64,000 nucleotides of DNA from Collimonas fungivorans. Its GTDB lineage: Bacteria; Pseudomonadota; Gammaproteobacteria; Burkholderiales; Burkholderiaceae_D. Positions 20,501-25,872 of the stretch are shown here, one piece after another; within the stretch, counting starts at the first letter, position 1, and the number at the start of each line of letters is the position of its first letter. The stretch spans positions 3,162,001 to 3,226,000 of the forward strand of contig NZ_CP013232.1 of the NCBI RefSeq assembly GCF_001584145.1, in the 5' to 3' direction. Both the position numbers and the translations under genes were made by a program. Under the pieces are notes generated by a model. The model was not told the DNA's origin and did no database searches. It worked only from the letters and a program-made list of their open reading frames with translations.

Positions 20501-20690
20501 CGCTATTGACACCGGTCCCGCTCAAGAACTGATCGCGGTCCTGCAGCAGCAGATTGCCGTTACTGGCATTGACATAGACCTGTTCGCCAGACTGTCCCAA
20601 GGCGGCATTGCCTATTTGAATTTTTTGTCCAAGACCCGACGCGGTACCGGACTGCAAACCCAAACCATTACCAGTGACGATGGCGACCAT
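5589..20690 (-). CDS. Giant YD-repeat (Rhs-type) protein with LysM and C-terminal ParB-like toxin domain
   Basis: 5,033 residues, against about 1,300-1,600 for usual Rhs proteins. Order of parts: an N-terminal region (about 1-110, MVAIVTGNGLGLQSG, later QVYVNASNGNLLLQ) with no PAAR domain or signal peptide; dozens of YD repeats (about 150-2680) of the Y-YD-GR/GN-L type; a ~940-residue insert without YD repeats (about 2690-3630) holding three beta-domain copies with PDL-YG-Y; a second YD block (about 3630-4300); a LysM domain (about 4327-4377); a proline string; a long Gly/Ala-rich hydrophobic stretch (about 4416-4500); a pre-toxin region; and a C-terminal ParB/Srx-like domain (about 4930-5033) with GIKNPLTVTENNGK and LDGNNRLFAA. 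ParB-like domains are known as polymorphic-toxin tips, probably acting on nucleic acid. GAGGA precedes the ATG. I expect the YD shell to encapsulate the toxin; the export route is unknown. Confidence 0.9.
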   Translation of the reverse strand: MVAIVTGNGLGLQSGTASGLGQKIQIGNAALGQSGEQVYVNASNGNLLLQDRDQFLSGTGVNSEIFRSYNSQGKLTGDNWQPGAAPVLSLLTGVVNTAGSTIQRIDWDGSAITYTFDASRNSYLASSGTGARATLAFDAASNNWTYHDGKNQISETYDSLQRLTIKSDRDGNNVVYQYNSAGKLAQVTTAAGEITYLDYSGGNLTQIRTAYQEIVYGRQVVSVLTATRYTYDAQNRLSTVTLDANPTQRPAPDAPPPPDRGVYTTTYTYDGDSNRIASIAQSDGSQVAFTYVLAGGDYRVATVAQTSDAGVVRLTALEYGSSFAPNGDPAGSTTTITDPFGLKTTLISDSQGRLIQTSGPGDTEYKQFKYDDSGNVTQVVNSDTPPDDFTYDGNGNLIVVKDHQGTVTTRTFGADNELLTETVQVPDSLGGQTTTKRYAYDAHDHLRFTISAEGRVTEYRYNASGQKVTEIRYSTVLYDVGALQVNTVPNEAALNAWVAGLADNSRVMRIDTSYDFRGNVSTVKEFGAMLANGTENAPGEYAPGNPQEVRSGGSTQTDYIYDQFGRLLQKIGVDRELYSYDGLGRVLSTSRANGYSARYQYDDGKHQTIVSFGNGLTQISTYNGAGELIALTQSSSGTLLSQVLHAYDADGRLRMDVDANGQKTHYLYDKSGQRVAKIDPDGALTEYRYDSKQRHLVSTIRYATLLSAAQLATLIDDGGRPVDVAGPGSGLDNANLRPAASMQDRTQWNFYRGVSENDPDGSILDRTVDADGAVTGYRYDGNGRVVSMTLYAHRLDVSLPPGSSTSTVAADAANDRTTRYFYDKDGLLQATLNGEGYLTEYRYDAAGRKVASIAYAAVTSEELRIAGTLADLRPGSSADDIRHYYQYDGRGKLVAEVDGEGAVTTYTHNGNTIEQFQSMAKVDVSLWLLSGNVDSNGRILPVVELGSPDWAAIRDIALAPGVELRKTVYDYNADGKLLMRTSFDVASGNLTGVDSYGYDGMGNLYVEMLGNVTTRRSINRRYDAQNRLIGLLSGEGSAALAAMGDTYSQEKVDAIWASYGTRYSYDAAGRLISQTDPSGNTTLTYYNISGHVSHTVNALGEVAQFDYDAFGERTRQTVYGARLDAATLAKLAGGQLTAALQATFAALGADNSASVTDYQYNNAGEIVKQTDALGVETSYSYNSAGQRISTTVNTDKTNAASGQRIDTIGYDRLGQIILQTKDAGDLNLVTQASYDAFGRTVETVDANGVVRSQGYDRQGNVVVVTDGLGNKSQMTYDAFNSVLTSTDKTGHTTTYAYSPFKRDVTVTTAEGIVTTTSVNEFGDIIKITDGRGISSTYQYDHNGKLIGSTKAAGTDAAATVTSTYDGAGHLIATTDARGIQTTYTYDAANRVLTRTFDTADLNYKTTYGYDAKGQMVSVTDPNGVLTTTQYDKLGQKIVVIVDAGAGKLNLTTIFAYDGVGNQLTVTEGVGSTQPRVTEYAYDKAGRLSSKTIDPANLKLLTEYEYDGNGNVVLVRQNNEPVPTRYAYDAEGRVVYVVNQNGEVTQTGYDAAGRVTAKIALAASINLPAGAASVQDIIDLIAAQPASVRADDHVTQYAYDADGRLRYTVNGMNYVTEQVYDKAGNVVSITAYATSIAATVAIDGAAIAAALAAQAPASHAADRTTRTLYDAANRPVFSINAMGYVTQNTYDANGNLMHQTVHGYPYTEKANPTPADLDAWGTKIANTWGMILPSTTSWIYDGANRPRFIIDSLTYFTENRYDANNHIIQALKYAPYGSNNNRYKSYLQWTTTDKPYLPAESALTYYRYDGAGRPVGITDPTGVMTRYELDGLGNAVNTYIADGTAAQTVTHAIYDTVGRKIEETRAWGTAIASTSRYSYNAQGLLTAQYDPRAVELAEQDTDWALAQRKAAGLVDASGNGLKAVALDATQKALLMNRYVKATSYDVLGRVARTWTATDPSGIATSYDAFGNVASVTQGARTTVFSYNKSNKNTLQTTGDGAVVQTAYSAFGDPVTVTQYYNAAVAGTLPTASPRDAVTQLEYDKLGRLVKSTDAEGFNELYDYGARGKRISYTNKSGSLFRYEYDRDGNLTTEYLPNNTHNNYGYDAFGNVAWKVENDNAGTPSSSTSYGYDKLGHVTIIAGRPVTVTSATGSTSTATPIQRFTYDARGNQTSATDANGNTSYQYYDALNRKIGDISAIGTYTSYVYDSAGNVVTTRVYAVPVTVTTPDTTPAAPTNLTGMRETNNVYDASNRLIESRIMNVGTGQFYADAKDPNNPGRPGMYYIDSESTIVRRWTYDTRGNAISSIDPNGNQVFSFYDVNGKKVLDIDAQGYGTAWVRDLFGNVTEQRQYALRYTDAFTSSSDPQSIINAWARSGDDRITQYAWDRNSRLTSETRTGVDYATVDNSGAMTEVKGGNAITSYQYDGDGHLLHKTDANGSQSDFTYDKMGHLSSQMLPQFVDYLNRQVRSTTLFEYDSLNHLTKETLKGATAAEDRITVYTYGTDGRMASKTDAVGTVTSYGYDVNGNTVQTSFIRLDASGNKIKDTTRISYDVANREISRNTQSTDPDTGRLLYGDTTTEMQYNTFGEVTGRRTNGGGANGQWQQYAQYDNAGRVMRSNFDGGMSHLYMYDKNGNATLKMESMTTDLRIEVIATVADLQKLVQEVQLNQTFTRYDARNQVIQIMQPKVSAGAPQITFRPIDVPIDGGTFANTEVWLGGSIKRPAGPVPGPANPSAGEGAILAGSGGSASVSADWAVTKKSFSGTDGVAVNSLSINVPDLTAIYGAYRIEARVSYTVSGQLWQYRNIGGGDAQYIGELKSFNKSGAASSGSVPGSPRSLSVDISYFSGAQAGDPVGDGDLVNAWGPQQLAGGSGVNFSYTVEFYVTPESTGGKPQFIGSIDKTAQLFGSVDTSVYHAESDSSPTVYSDIRYTAAVDGLNSTQALSLGSHTTYPLATSSMIGGSAAPVLRIKLPDLSQLYGNYRVVVDLQYAIADKLLGGSTNNVSKTVDAGGMTDTIDIALTDGSPGFLGAYTATVRLVANNNPNDSSVLVTLANSLGYSSHYDYKKLTLPGYQEKKITASVSAAGPVMSVTLPDLTDMYGDYTVDAVVTYNNQSAFEGQTTVGGDIVTTVSQDHAVTSLSIPLTVQRISTAAGNGIYQYSVAIRLTPKNNPGQSFILATLKNYGAASSEATIVKASSQIRLANATLPAGATGTAYYRPLGSGAAFNPLPKSANSPAGSWTADVDALADGQYEVVFIATGLDGNEANALLRRDQYTMTLSKGGISSLTADPIPARDLYADAHGNFQYDVTGTYLWQSPQVLTAYNLQSTDRQLADAVQLRVRPAGSQTWIYPLGQAPVQRDPATGAFKFDLSSLAGNMDVELALFKGGAVLDTLTSTVAFSGGIAPAFNFGFLRDKKTSITFNGLVPNTEYIRVKYNITVDGTVKTINKTIRKNGSGEFIWDTSDPANEGGSLTPDPYQAYTYDIVFNGYDAYGTVLSMGKGTVNLGGPIETAGGHNFILTGSEHPVVIEFVPRAIGDGPQQGALLTNASKLNLYFRRTPKTQADYERPMTLVTLTRNGEGRFLFNATEYGLPADTEYEYRYEAVDSAGTVLVERSSYFDTRTRTNPATNTDIIGVITETNKDMTIDRYERYNAFGEVSAERDGRGNWTDLYYNAQGKLIKKQQAEVMITLANGFQKVMRPETLFSYDRTGNLLGMKDANGNLTTQQWNYGTGKVAASWDAARYSKTSQYDQLGNLRIQSDELQQQTSYDYDNLGRLKVVTRGTGAQTSIDKYNYDEAGNRISTINTLTGQSNTYYDGDGRVIHTVSAEGRAVWYQYTWNSSIVSVGGTVSGGWQKVTTDANGHTLTDNIDTFGRVTWHQDMGGRTTSYAYNWAGLLASETSSAGKNIVYDYYSNGLVWTIKDNGTGKIAFYEYDGDGNRTYESYRSVTDAYVYTQARVVYDALNRVTSINDLLYSVTYEYDAVGNRRHMAATYHDYVQNTKQSQDYWYAYDGLNRFTVTMGQLSGARATSADDASVTVVAGSNGGDGVYLAYDAAGQRKLATYASDGRTELYNYDALGYLTTQTINGVKTSERTNDQLGRVTNYAEWLADGSKQVTNLVKTYDADGLQKTERDTINASTTTYTRLADGTLSQVKVVPDDADKSTTMTMNYAYEWWDGAKQSKITSQGTNPNAPGWKPANSLFNYDVNGNLKATFDDGGGELAKQRAFSYETDQQGQILRRNELGGVTINANDQVTGASTDRIHNFYYLNGHRIGNVGNDGIEKIDYVKELAGKLDKGNDNTYKIFTPISAVDFDENYMKISGNYPAMSADSWTVREGDTLQSIAAAMWGDSSLWYIIADANGLKGEDVLKAGQVLKVPNNVVNVHNTATTFKPYDPGLAIGNTQPTLPTPPPPPGKEGCGGIGTIIAIVVAIVATVFTAGAAALAMGAVASGTGIMTAGMAVLAGSIGGVGLGMAGVAAAAIGGAVGAAAGQGAMMAMGMQDSFNWKGVALGAISAGATSGVGSYFSAGAVVAPTATTANAANAAASSSISAADIAKAFGQGALRNVAAQGIGVATGVQQSFDWRGVAVSAIAQGVGQGVGAQIKGWSLDSNAAMDSAINVGARSVVAGFVGGVVSTAARGGSLGRNVGAITMDAVASTIGNSVVDSIAASSVQPKIYGLDNGGISAVEFIGQSGSSQHALDVAQRQGQADIESRLSRGPLFANSTGASDPIYISASGQPDIVMQPGRAYGQGIVYNTETETIGYAVPMPPPTDVRQLGELSPQVVSEASLMRRFADGAVGALKGVTVEPLLQIRDLALAGTSVVYNEVIRNKNDSMWLPEMKSGIAEQYSHGASQSRLLLQSNFVTGSGVLSYDATTALIHGQYGDLAEMAGGVAGGFALGKATQKYGAYGITIEDIGATGPLASQRGSVGWKLVGPNSADDVPRETAKIGDLLATHGKTMSNSESNRLVNSMKTEGIKNPLTVTENNGKLFVLDGNNRLFAAPRAGISEVPIVRVELPFGAYKSPTDLLFTP

Positions 20691-20840
20691 GTTTTAATCC
20701 TCGAAAATAATTTCCATTGAGCAATAACGGCCAGCAAATTAGTGCATCTTGCAGCCTCTACCCAATACATCCTCGAGAATCAGATTTTGTTTAGCGTTTT
20801 TTACATTTTTTTTGAAATATTTTTTGATTGGCTTATCAGG
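20691..20840 (-). promoter_or_regulatory. A-tract-rich leader upstream of the giant Rhs gene
   Basis: The 150 bases before the Rhs start carry several phased A/T tracts (20785-20830), unlike the GC-rich surroundings. Such tracts suit a bent or nucleoid-protein-bound promoter. The ribosome site GAGGA lies 8 bases before the ATG at 20690. I cannot place -35 and -10 boxes with confidence. Confidence 0.4.
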
Positions 20841-22259
20841 TCATTTTGTTGCGACCGGCCGCACCAGATAACCCAGCCCCGCAGCCGCCAATAACAGGAC
20901 CGTCGTAGTCCACATGGCAATCTTGACCCCGCTGACCATATCCCCGCCAAAACTGTCGCTGACCAGCGCCCCGCACACCGCGACCCCAACCGCACCACCA
21001 ACCTGCCTGGCAGTATTAAGCACCGCCGACGCAGTCCCTGCCCTGTTTTTCTCCACGCTGGACAATATCGAGGTCGTCATGGCCGGCACCGCCAGTCCCA
21101 TGCCGGCCGGGATCAGCACAAAACCCGGCAGCATCTGCAGGAAACTGGCATGGCTGGCGATGCCGACAGCCCCGAGCAAACCATATCCCAAAGCCCCGAC
21201 CAGGCCGCCCAGCACCATCGGCAAGCGCACGCCGGCGCGGCCGATCAGCCAGCCGCTGGCCAGGTTGGAAAATATGAAAGTGCCGGTCAACGGCAGGAAC
21301 GCCAGTCCGGCTTGCAGCGAATTGTAGCCCCGCACTTTCTGCAGGTAAAAACTGATCACGAAGATCACGCCGTAGTAGGAAAAATTCACCAGCACGCCAA
21401 ACAGTACCGCCGCGGTGAAACTGGTCTGGCGGAAGAAATTCAAAGGCAGCATTGGATGCGGGACTTTCTGTTCCACCAAAATGAATGCGGCTCCGGCGAT
21501 CAGCGCCAGGCAGAATCCGGCCAACACCAGCGGATGACCCATGCCCAGCGGATGCAATTCGATCACCGCGCCAACCAGCCCGGTCAGCGCGACAATCGCC
21601 AGCATCTGCCCCGGCCAATCGAAGGAATGCGTATGCGCCTTGCTTGTCATGGCCGGCACCACGCGCAAGGTGAGCAGGAAACCGAGGATGCAGATCGGGA
21701 TGTTCACCCAGAAGATGCTGCGCCATCCGGCTGTGGCCAGCAGCAGGCCGCCCAGCACCGGGCCGGCGGCAATCGAGACGCCACCGGCAGCGGTCCAGAG
21801 ACCGATCGCCTTGGCCAGCAGTTTTTTATCGTGGGCGCAGGCGCGGTTCAGGATAGCCAGCGAGCTGGGCACCAGCAGCGCTGCGCCTATGCCCTGGATG
21901 GCCCGGGCGATGTTCAGGAAACCGGCATTGGGCGCCAGTCCACAGGCGGCCGAGGCCAAGGCGAACAGCAAGAATCCGGCCAGGAACAAACGCTTCGAAC
22001 CGAACTTGTCGCCGAGGGCGCCGGCCGACAGCAGGAACACGGCAAAACCGAGGGTATAGGCATCCACCACCCACTGCAGGGCCGAGACGCGCGCACCGAG
22101 GTCGGCGCCGATCTGCGGCAATGCGACGTTGACGATGGTGATGTCCAGCTGGACGATGATAAAAGCAAAACTGCTGGCCGCAATGGTCCAGCCCGCGGCA
22201 GGCCTTGCCGCTTTCACAACGGACGTGGCGGATGCTTGCGCCAGTTTGTGGGATGTCAT
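20841..22259 (-). CDS. MFS drug-efflux transporter, DHA2 (EmrB/QacA) type
   Basis: 472 residues with a regular series of about 12-14 hydrophobic segments, so an inner-membrane proton-coupled exporter. Family marks: motif A-like GALGDKFGSKRLFLAG after the second helix, LDITIVNVALPQIG in helix 1 (motif D1 of the 14-TMS DHA2 group), and a motif C-like AAGPVLGGLL. The substrate cannot be read from sequence; members export dyes, antibiotics, antiseptics or fatty acids. It is divergently arranged with an ArsR-type regulator 92 bases away, which suggests local repression. It lies upstream of the Rhs gene on the same strand but 150 bases away, so co-transcription is doubtful. Confidence 0.88.
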   Translation of the reverse strand: MTSHKLAQASATSVVKAARPAAGWTIAASSFAFIIVQLDITIVNVALPQIGADLGARVSALQWVVDAYTLGFAVFLLSAGALGDKFGSKRLFLAGFLLFALASAACGLAPNAGFLNIARAIQGIGAALLVPSSLAILNRACAHDKKLLAKAIGLWTAAGGVSIAAGPVLGGLLLATAGWRSIFWVNIPICILGFLLTLRVVPAMTSKAHTHSFDWPGQMLAIVALTGLVGAVIELHPLGMGHPLVLAGFCLALIAGAAFILVEQKVPHPMLPLNFFRQTSFTAAVLFGVLVNFSYYGVIFVISFYLQKVRGYNSLQAGLAFLPLTGTFIFSNLASGWLIGRAGVRLPMVLGGLVGALGYGLLGAVGIASHASFLQMLPGFVLIPAGMGLAVPAMTTSILSSVEKNRAGTASAVLNTARQVGGAVGVAVCGALVSDSFGGDMVSGVKIAMWTTTVLLLAAAGLGYLVRPVATK

Positions 22260-22351
22260 TACAGCGGCTCCGTTACCTGAGTGTTCAAGCCTTGATTCTG
22301 AGCCTGTTGAGCTGGCTTGTCACACAACAACAGTACGGTTACCATCAAACT
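22260..22351. promoter_or_regulatory. Divergent promoter region between MFS exporter and ArsR-type regulator
   Basis: 92 bases serve both genes. A small inverted repeat TTGT-N6-ACAA lies at 22317-22330, about 20 bases before the regulator start, and could be an operator half-site pair. This is a by-eye suggestion; ArsR-family operators are usually longer imperfect palindromes. Confidence 0.35.
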
Positions 22352-23041
22352 ATGAACGACGAACCCGACCTCAGCCGGCTGGCCCGCACCATCGGCGATC
22401 CGACCCGCATCCAGATGCTGGCGCTGCTGATGGAGGGACGCGCCCTGACCGCCAAGGAACTGGCCTGCGGCACTGACATCAAGCCCGCCACCGCCACCAC
22501 GCACTTGCGCCAGCTGGTGGACGACAAGCTGCTCGACATGACCTCGCAGGGCCGGCATAAATACTTTCGGCTGGCTTCGCCGGAAGTGGCGCGCCTGATC
22601 GAATCGCTGATGGTGTTTGCGCCGAAACGCCAGCGCACCGGTCCGGCCAGCAACAATGACGCAATCTGCACAGCGCGTTTCTGCTACGACCACCTGGCCG
22701 GCAAACTGGGCACCCAGCTGACCGAGGTGCTGCTCGAACGCGGCCTGCTGCAGGCCGACGACGGCACTTTCTCGCTATCGAAACAGGGCGAAACCTGGTT
22801 CGAAGATTTCGGCATCGATACCCGGCAATTGCAGAAGAGCCGGCGCCAGTTCGCTTATCCTTGCCTGGACTGGAGCGAACGGCGCGACCACCTGGCCGGC
22901 GCGCTCGGCGCGACACTGGCGAAGCGCATGGTCGAGCTGGGCTGGCTGACCAGGAGCAAACATTCACGCGTAGTCGGCATCACGCCGGAGGGTCGCAGCG
23001 CACTGGTGGAGCAGTTCGGGATTGCCTTGCACTACGAGTAG
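22352..23041 (+). CDS. ArsR-family winged-helix transcriptional regulator
   Basis: 229 residues from the ATG at 22352 (MNDEPDLSRLARTIGDPTRI). The frame is open further upstream, but that part would cover the divergent promoter. The first ~85 residues are a classic ArsR helix-turn-helix: IGDPTRIQMLALLMEGRALT, then KPATATTHLRQLVDDKLL and GRHKYFRLA. There is no ELCVCDL metal site, so metal sensing by the alpha-3 site is unlikely. The C-terminal ~130 residues are longer than in typical ArsR proteins and form a second domain with CTARFCYDHLAG. This two-part layout occurs in regulators next to MFS exporters. It probably represses the divergent exporter; inference from position. Confidence 0.82.
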   Translation: MNDEPDLSRLARTIGDPTRIQMLALLMEGRALTAKELACGTDIKPATATTHLRQLVDDKLLDMTSQGRHKYFRLASPEVARLIESLMVFAPKRQRTGPASNNDAICTARFCYDHLAGKLGTQLTEVLLERGLLQADDGTFSLSKQGETWFEDFGIDTRQLQKSRRQFAYPCLDWSERRDHLAGALGATLAKRMVELGWLTRSKHSRVVGITPEGRSALVEQFGIALHYE

Positions 23042-23077
23042 CCGGCCGGCACGGCTGAAACAAGATCTGCAAAATAA

Positions 23078-23107
23078 AATGGACCGGGTATTCAGCCCGG
23101 TCCATTC
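23078..23107. terminator. Terminator between convergent regulator and OPT genes
   Basis: Perfect hairpin AATGGACCGGG - TATTCAG-type loop - CCCGGTCCATT, followed by CTTT on the plus strand and preceded by A/T on the other side. It lies between two converging genes, so it probably serves both. Confidence 0.8.
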
Positions 23108-23138
23108 TTTCAACGGCTACACAGCAGCCAGCGAACGC

Positions 23139-25199
23139 CTATTGCTGGCGCGCCGTCAGCACACGGCGCGAGAAAACCCAGGCCACAGCTGCAAAGACAA
23201 TCAGCCCCAGCCACTGCGCAGTGTTTTCAAAGGAAGCGCCAACCAGCGCCAGCGGCGAATCGTTGCCGGTGAAGCCGATGATGGCGGCCAGCAGCACCCC
23301 CACCAGGCTTTCGCCGACGATCAGGCCGGACGCCAGCAAGACGCCACGCCGGTTCGGCGCTTCGGCGAATTGCTCGTACGGCACGCCCGCCTTCTGTGCG
23401 CGCTTTTTCAGGATGCGTTCGATCACCCAGGCCAGCAAGGTGCCCAGCACCAGGGTCGAAGCTACCGTCGGCGGCAAATAGATGCCGATGCCTACCGCCA
23501 GCACCGGCAGGCGCGCGATGCCGCCGCGGCGCCGCAGCACTTCGTCGATGGTCACCAGCACCACACCCAGCCCGAGGCCGATCAGGATCATGTCCCAGTT
23601 CAGCTGATGGGTGAAAATCCCGGTCGCGATTGCGGTCATCAGGGTCGCTTGCGGCGCCGACAAGGCGTGCGTCGCATCCATCTCGGCGCGCGGCATAGCG
23701 CCGGCAAAACCGTAGGCGTTGTACAGCAGTTCCAGCACCGGCGGAATCACTACCGCACCCACCACACAGCCGATCAACAAGGCCACCTGTTGCCGCCACG
23801 GCGTAGCGCCCACCAGCCAGCCGGTTTTCAGATCCTGCAGGTTATCGTTGGAAATGGTGGCCACAGCGATCACCGCCGAGGTGGTGAAGATCGCCAGCGC
23901 AATCCCGAGCTTGTTGCCGCTCTCGGTTGCCAGCAAGCCGTCGCCGCTGCCGACCAGCAGGATCAGCAGCGACACCAGCACCACGGCGACGATGCCGACG
24001 CCGGAAATCGGGCTGGCGGAAGAACCTATCAGGCCAGCCATGTAACCGCAGGCGGCGGCGATCAGGAAACCGAAGATCACGGCGAACAAGACACTGTAGG
24101 CAACCAGTCCCCATACCATGCCGGCCGATAAAGGCGCGGCGCTCAGGAAGCTGGCGAAAGTCGCCACCAGGATAGCCACCAGCACCAGGGTGATGCCGAT
24201 GATCCAGCTCGGCGCCAGATCCTGTTCGGTGCGCGGAATGTTGATGCGGCCCTTGCCGCCGCGCAAAGCCTGGAACGAGGTCTTGACGCCTTCCATCATC
24301 GGCTTGAACAAGGTGATCAGGGTCCAGACCGCCGCCACGCCGATGGTGCCGGCGCCGATGAAGCGCACGTCCTTGCTCCACAGGCCGGTCGCATATTTGG
24401 CCAGCGTCACGCCGTCCGGGATGCTGTGCATCGACGTCAATACAGGCACCGCTACGCCCCAGGCGATCAGCAGCCCGATCAGCATCGCCATGCCGGCCAC
24501 GATGCCGATCAGGTAGCCAGCGCCCAGCAAGGCCAGCGAAAATCCGGCGGACAGGCGCACTACCGCGGGCCCTGCCGCGAACCACAGGTTGATGCCCTCG
24601 CCAAGTACCCGGAAACCGGATGAAAACAGGGTCACCGCAGCGGCTGTGAAACCGCCAGCCATGATGTCGACGATGCCGGTTTCAGCCTTGGCGCCGGCTT
24701 TGCCGGTGGCGGCGTCGAGCTCGACTTCGGCGCTGCCGACGCGCAGGATTTCTGCCGCCGCCACGCCTTCCGGATAAGGCAGGTCGCTTTGCACCACCAT
24801 CGCGTGCCGCAGCGGGATCGTGAACATCACGCCCAGCATGCCGCCGGCAGCGCAGATCGCCAGGGTCTGCCAGTACGGGAAGCCCTGCCAGTAACCGATC
24901 ATCACCAGCCCAGGCAGGATGAAGATAATGGAAGACAAGGTGCCCGCGGCCGAAGCCTGGGTCTGCACCATGTTGTTTTCAAGGATATTGGCGCTCTTGA
25001 ACATGCGCAGCACGGCCATGGAAATCACGGCGGCCGGGATGGCGGAAGAAAAAGTCAGGCCGACTTTCAGGCCCAGGTAGACGTTGGAGGCCGTGAACAC
25101 GACCGTAATCAAGGCGCCAAGGATGATGCCTCGCAGCGTCAGCTCAGGCAGCGAAACATTGTCGGGAATGCGACCCACTCTATTCAACAAATCGGACAT
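23139..25199 (-). CDS. OPT-family oligopeptide / metal-chelate transporter
   Basis: About 686 residues with some 15-16 hydrophobic segments, the normal size of bacterial OPT-family carriers. The N-terminal region matches the family: PELTLRGIILGALITVVFTA, then NVYLGLKVGLTFSSAIPAAV and MVVQSDLPYPEGVAAAEIL. These proteins import peptides or siderophore-like metal chelates by proton symport; the substrate here is unknown. I chose the ATG at 25199 (MSDLLNRVGRIPDN) because GGAG lies 8 bases upstream; the frame is open 11 codons further. It is monocistronic as far as can be seen and ends at a shared terminator. The 208 bases before it, facing the molybdenum hydroxylase genes, show no other gene. Confidence 0.88.
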   Translation of the reverse strand: MSDLLNRVGRIPDNVSLPELTLRGIILGALITVVFTASNVYLGLKVGLTFSSAIPAAVISMAVLRMFKSANILENNMVQTQASAAGTLSSIIFILPGLVMIGYWQGFPYWQTLAICAAGGMLGVMFTIPLRHAMVVQSDLPYPEGVAAAEILRVGSAEVELDAATGKAGAKAETGIVDIMAGGFTAAAVTLFSSGFRVLGEGINLWFAAGPAVVRLSAGFSLALLGAGYLIGIVAGMAMLIGLLIAWGVAVPVLTSMHSIPDGVTLAKYATGLWSKDVRFIGAGTIGVAAVWTLITLFKPMMEGVKTSFQALRGGKGRINIPRTEQDLAPSWIIGITLVLVAILVATFASFLSAAPLSAGMVWGLVAYSVLFAVIFGFLIAAACGYMAGLIGSSASPISGVGIVAVVLVSLLILLVGSGDGLLATESGNKLGIALAIFTTSAVIAVATISNDNLQDLKTGWLVGATPWRQQVALLIGCVVGAVVIPPVLELLYNAYGFAGAMPRAEMDATHALSAPQATLMTAIATGIFTHQLNWDMILIGLGLGVVLVTIDEVLRRRGGIARLPVLAVGIGIYLPPTVASTLVLGTLLAWVIERILKKRAQKAGVPYEQFAEAPNRRGVLLASGLIVGESLVGVLLAAIIGFTGNDSPLALVGASFENTAQWLGLIVFAAVAWVFSRRVLTARQQ

Positions 25200-25407
25200 C
25201 GGAACTCCATCACCAAAATTGCAATCTGCCAATTATCCTCGAAACAGTTGCGCCTAATCAAAGAATTTGAGTTAGGTCTACAATGCCCAGGCGCGGTTTA
25301 TCAAGCCGGATGGTAACAAGCAATCAAGAAGTTATCAATTCGACTATACTGCCTCAGTTTCTCCATCAATAGGTAATCAACCCCAAGTTGGAAAGGTAAA
25401 ACCCACC

Positions 25408-25872
25408 ATGACAAGCCTGAACATCAACGGCAAGCAGCACGAAGTCGACTTACCGGAAGACACCCCCCTGTTGTGGACCCTGCGCGATCACATCGGCATG
25501 ACCGGCACCAAATTCGGCTGCGGCATGGCCCTGTGCGGCGCCTGCACCGTGCACCTGGACGGCGCGCCGATCCGCTCCTGCATCACGCCGATCAGCGCCG
25601 CCGCCGGCAAGAAAGTCACGACGATTGAAGCCATCGCCGACGACAAGGTCGGCCATGCCGTGCAAGAAGCATGGATTGCGCTGGGCGTACCGCAATGCGG
25701 TTACTGCCAGGCCGGCCAGATCATGTCGGCCACGGCCCTGCTGAAAACCACGCCGAAACCGACCGACAAGGAAATCGACGACGCCATGAGCGGCAATATC
25801 TGCCGTTGCGGCACTTACACCCGCATCCGTGCGGCGATTAGGCAAGTCGCAGATAAAGGAGTGACAAAATGA
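25408..25872 (+). CDS. [2Fe-2S] subunit of a molybdenum hydroxylase (IorA/aldehyde-oxidase small-subunit type)
   Basis: 154 residues carrying two [2Fe-2S] clusters. The plant-ferredoxin-type N-terminal cluster has [16 protein letters not shown] with a fourth Cys at RSC. The helical C-terminal cluster has QCGYCQAGQ and NICRCGTY. The protein passes electrons from the molybdopterin subunit. The next gene begins inside its stop codon (ATGA), so the pair is co-translated. It has no export signal; it would be carried out with the Tat-exported partner. Substrate cannot be predicted; characterised relatives oxidise isoquinoline, aldehydes or nicotinate. No cytochrome subunit gene adjoins it. Confidence 0.9.
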   Translation: MTSLNINGKQHEVDLPEDTPLLWTLRDHIGMTGTKFGCGMALCGACTVHLDGAPIRSCITPISAAAGKKVTTIEAIADDKVGHAVQEAWIALGVPQCGYCQAGQIMSATALLKTTPKPTDKEIDDAMSGNICRCGTYTRIRAAIRQVADKGVTK

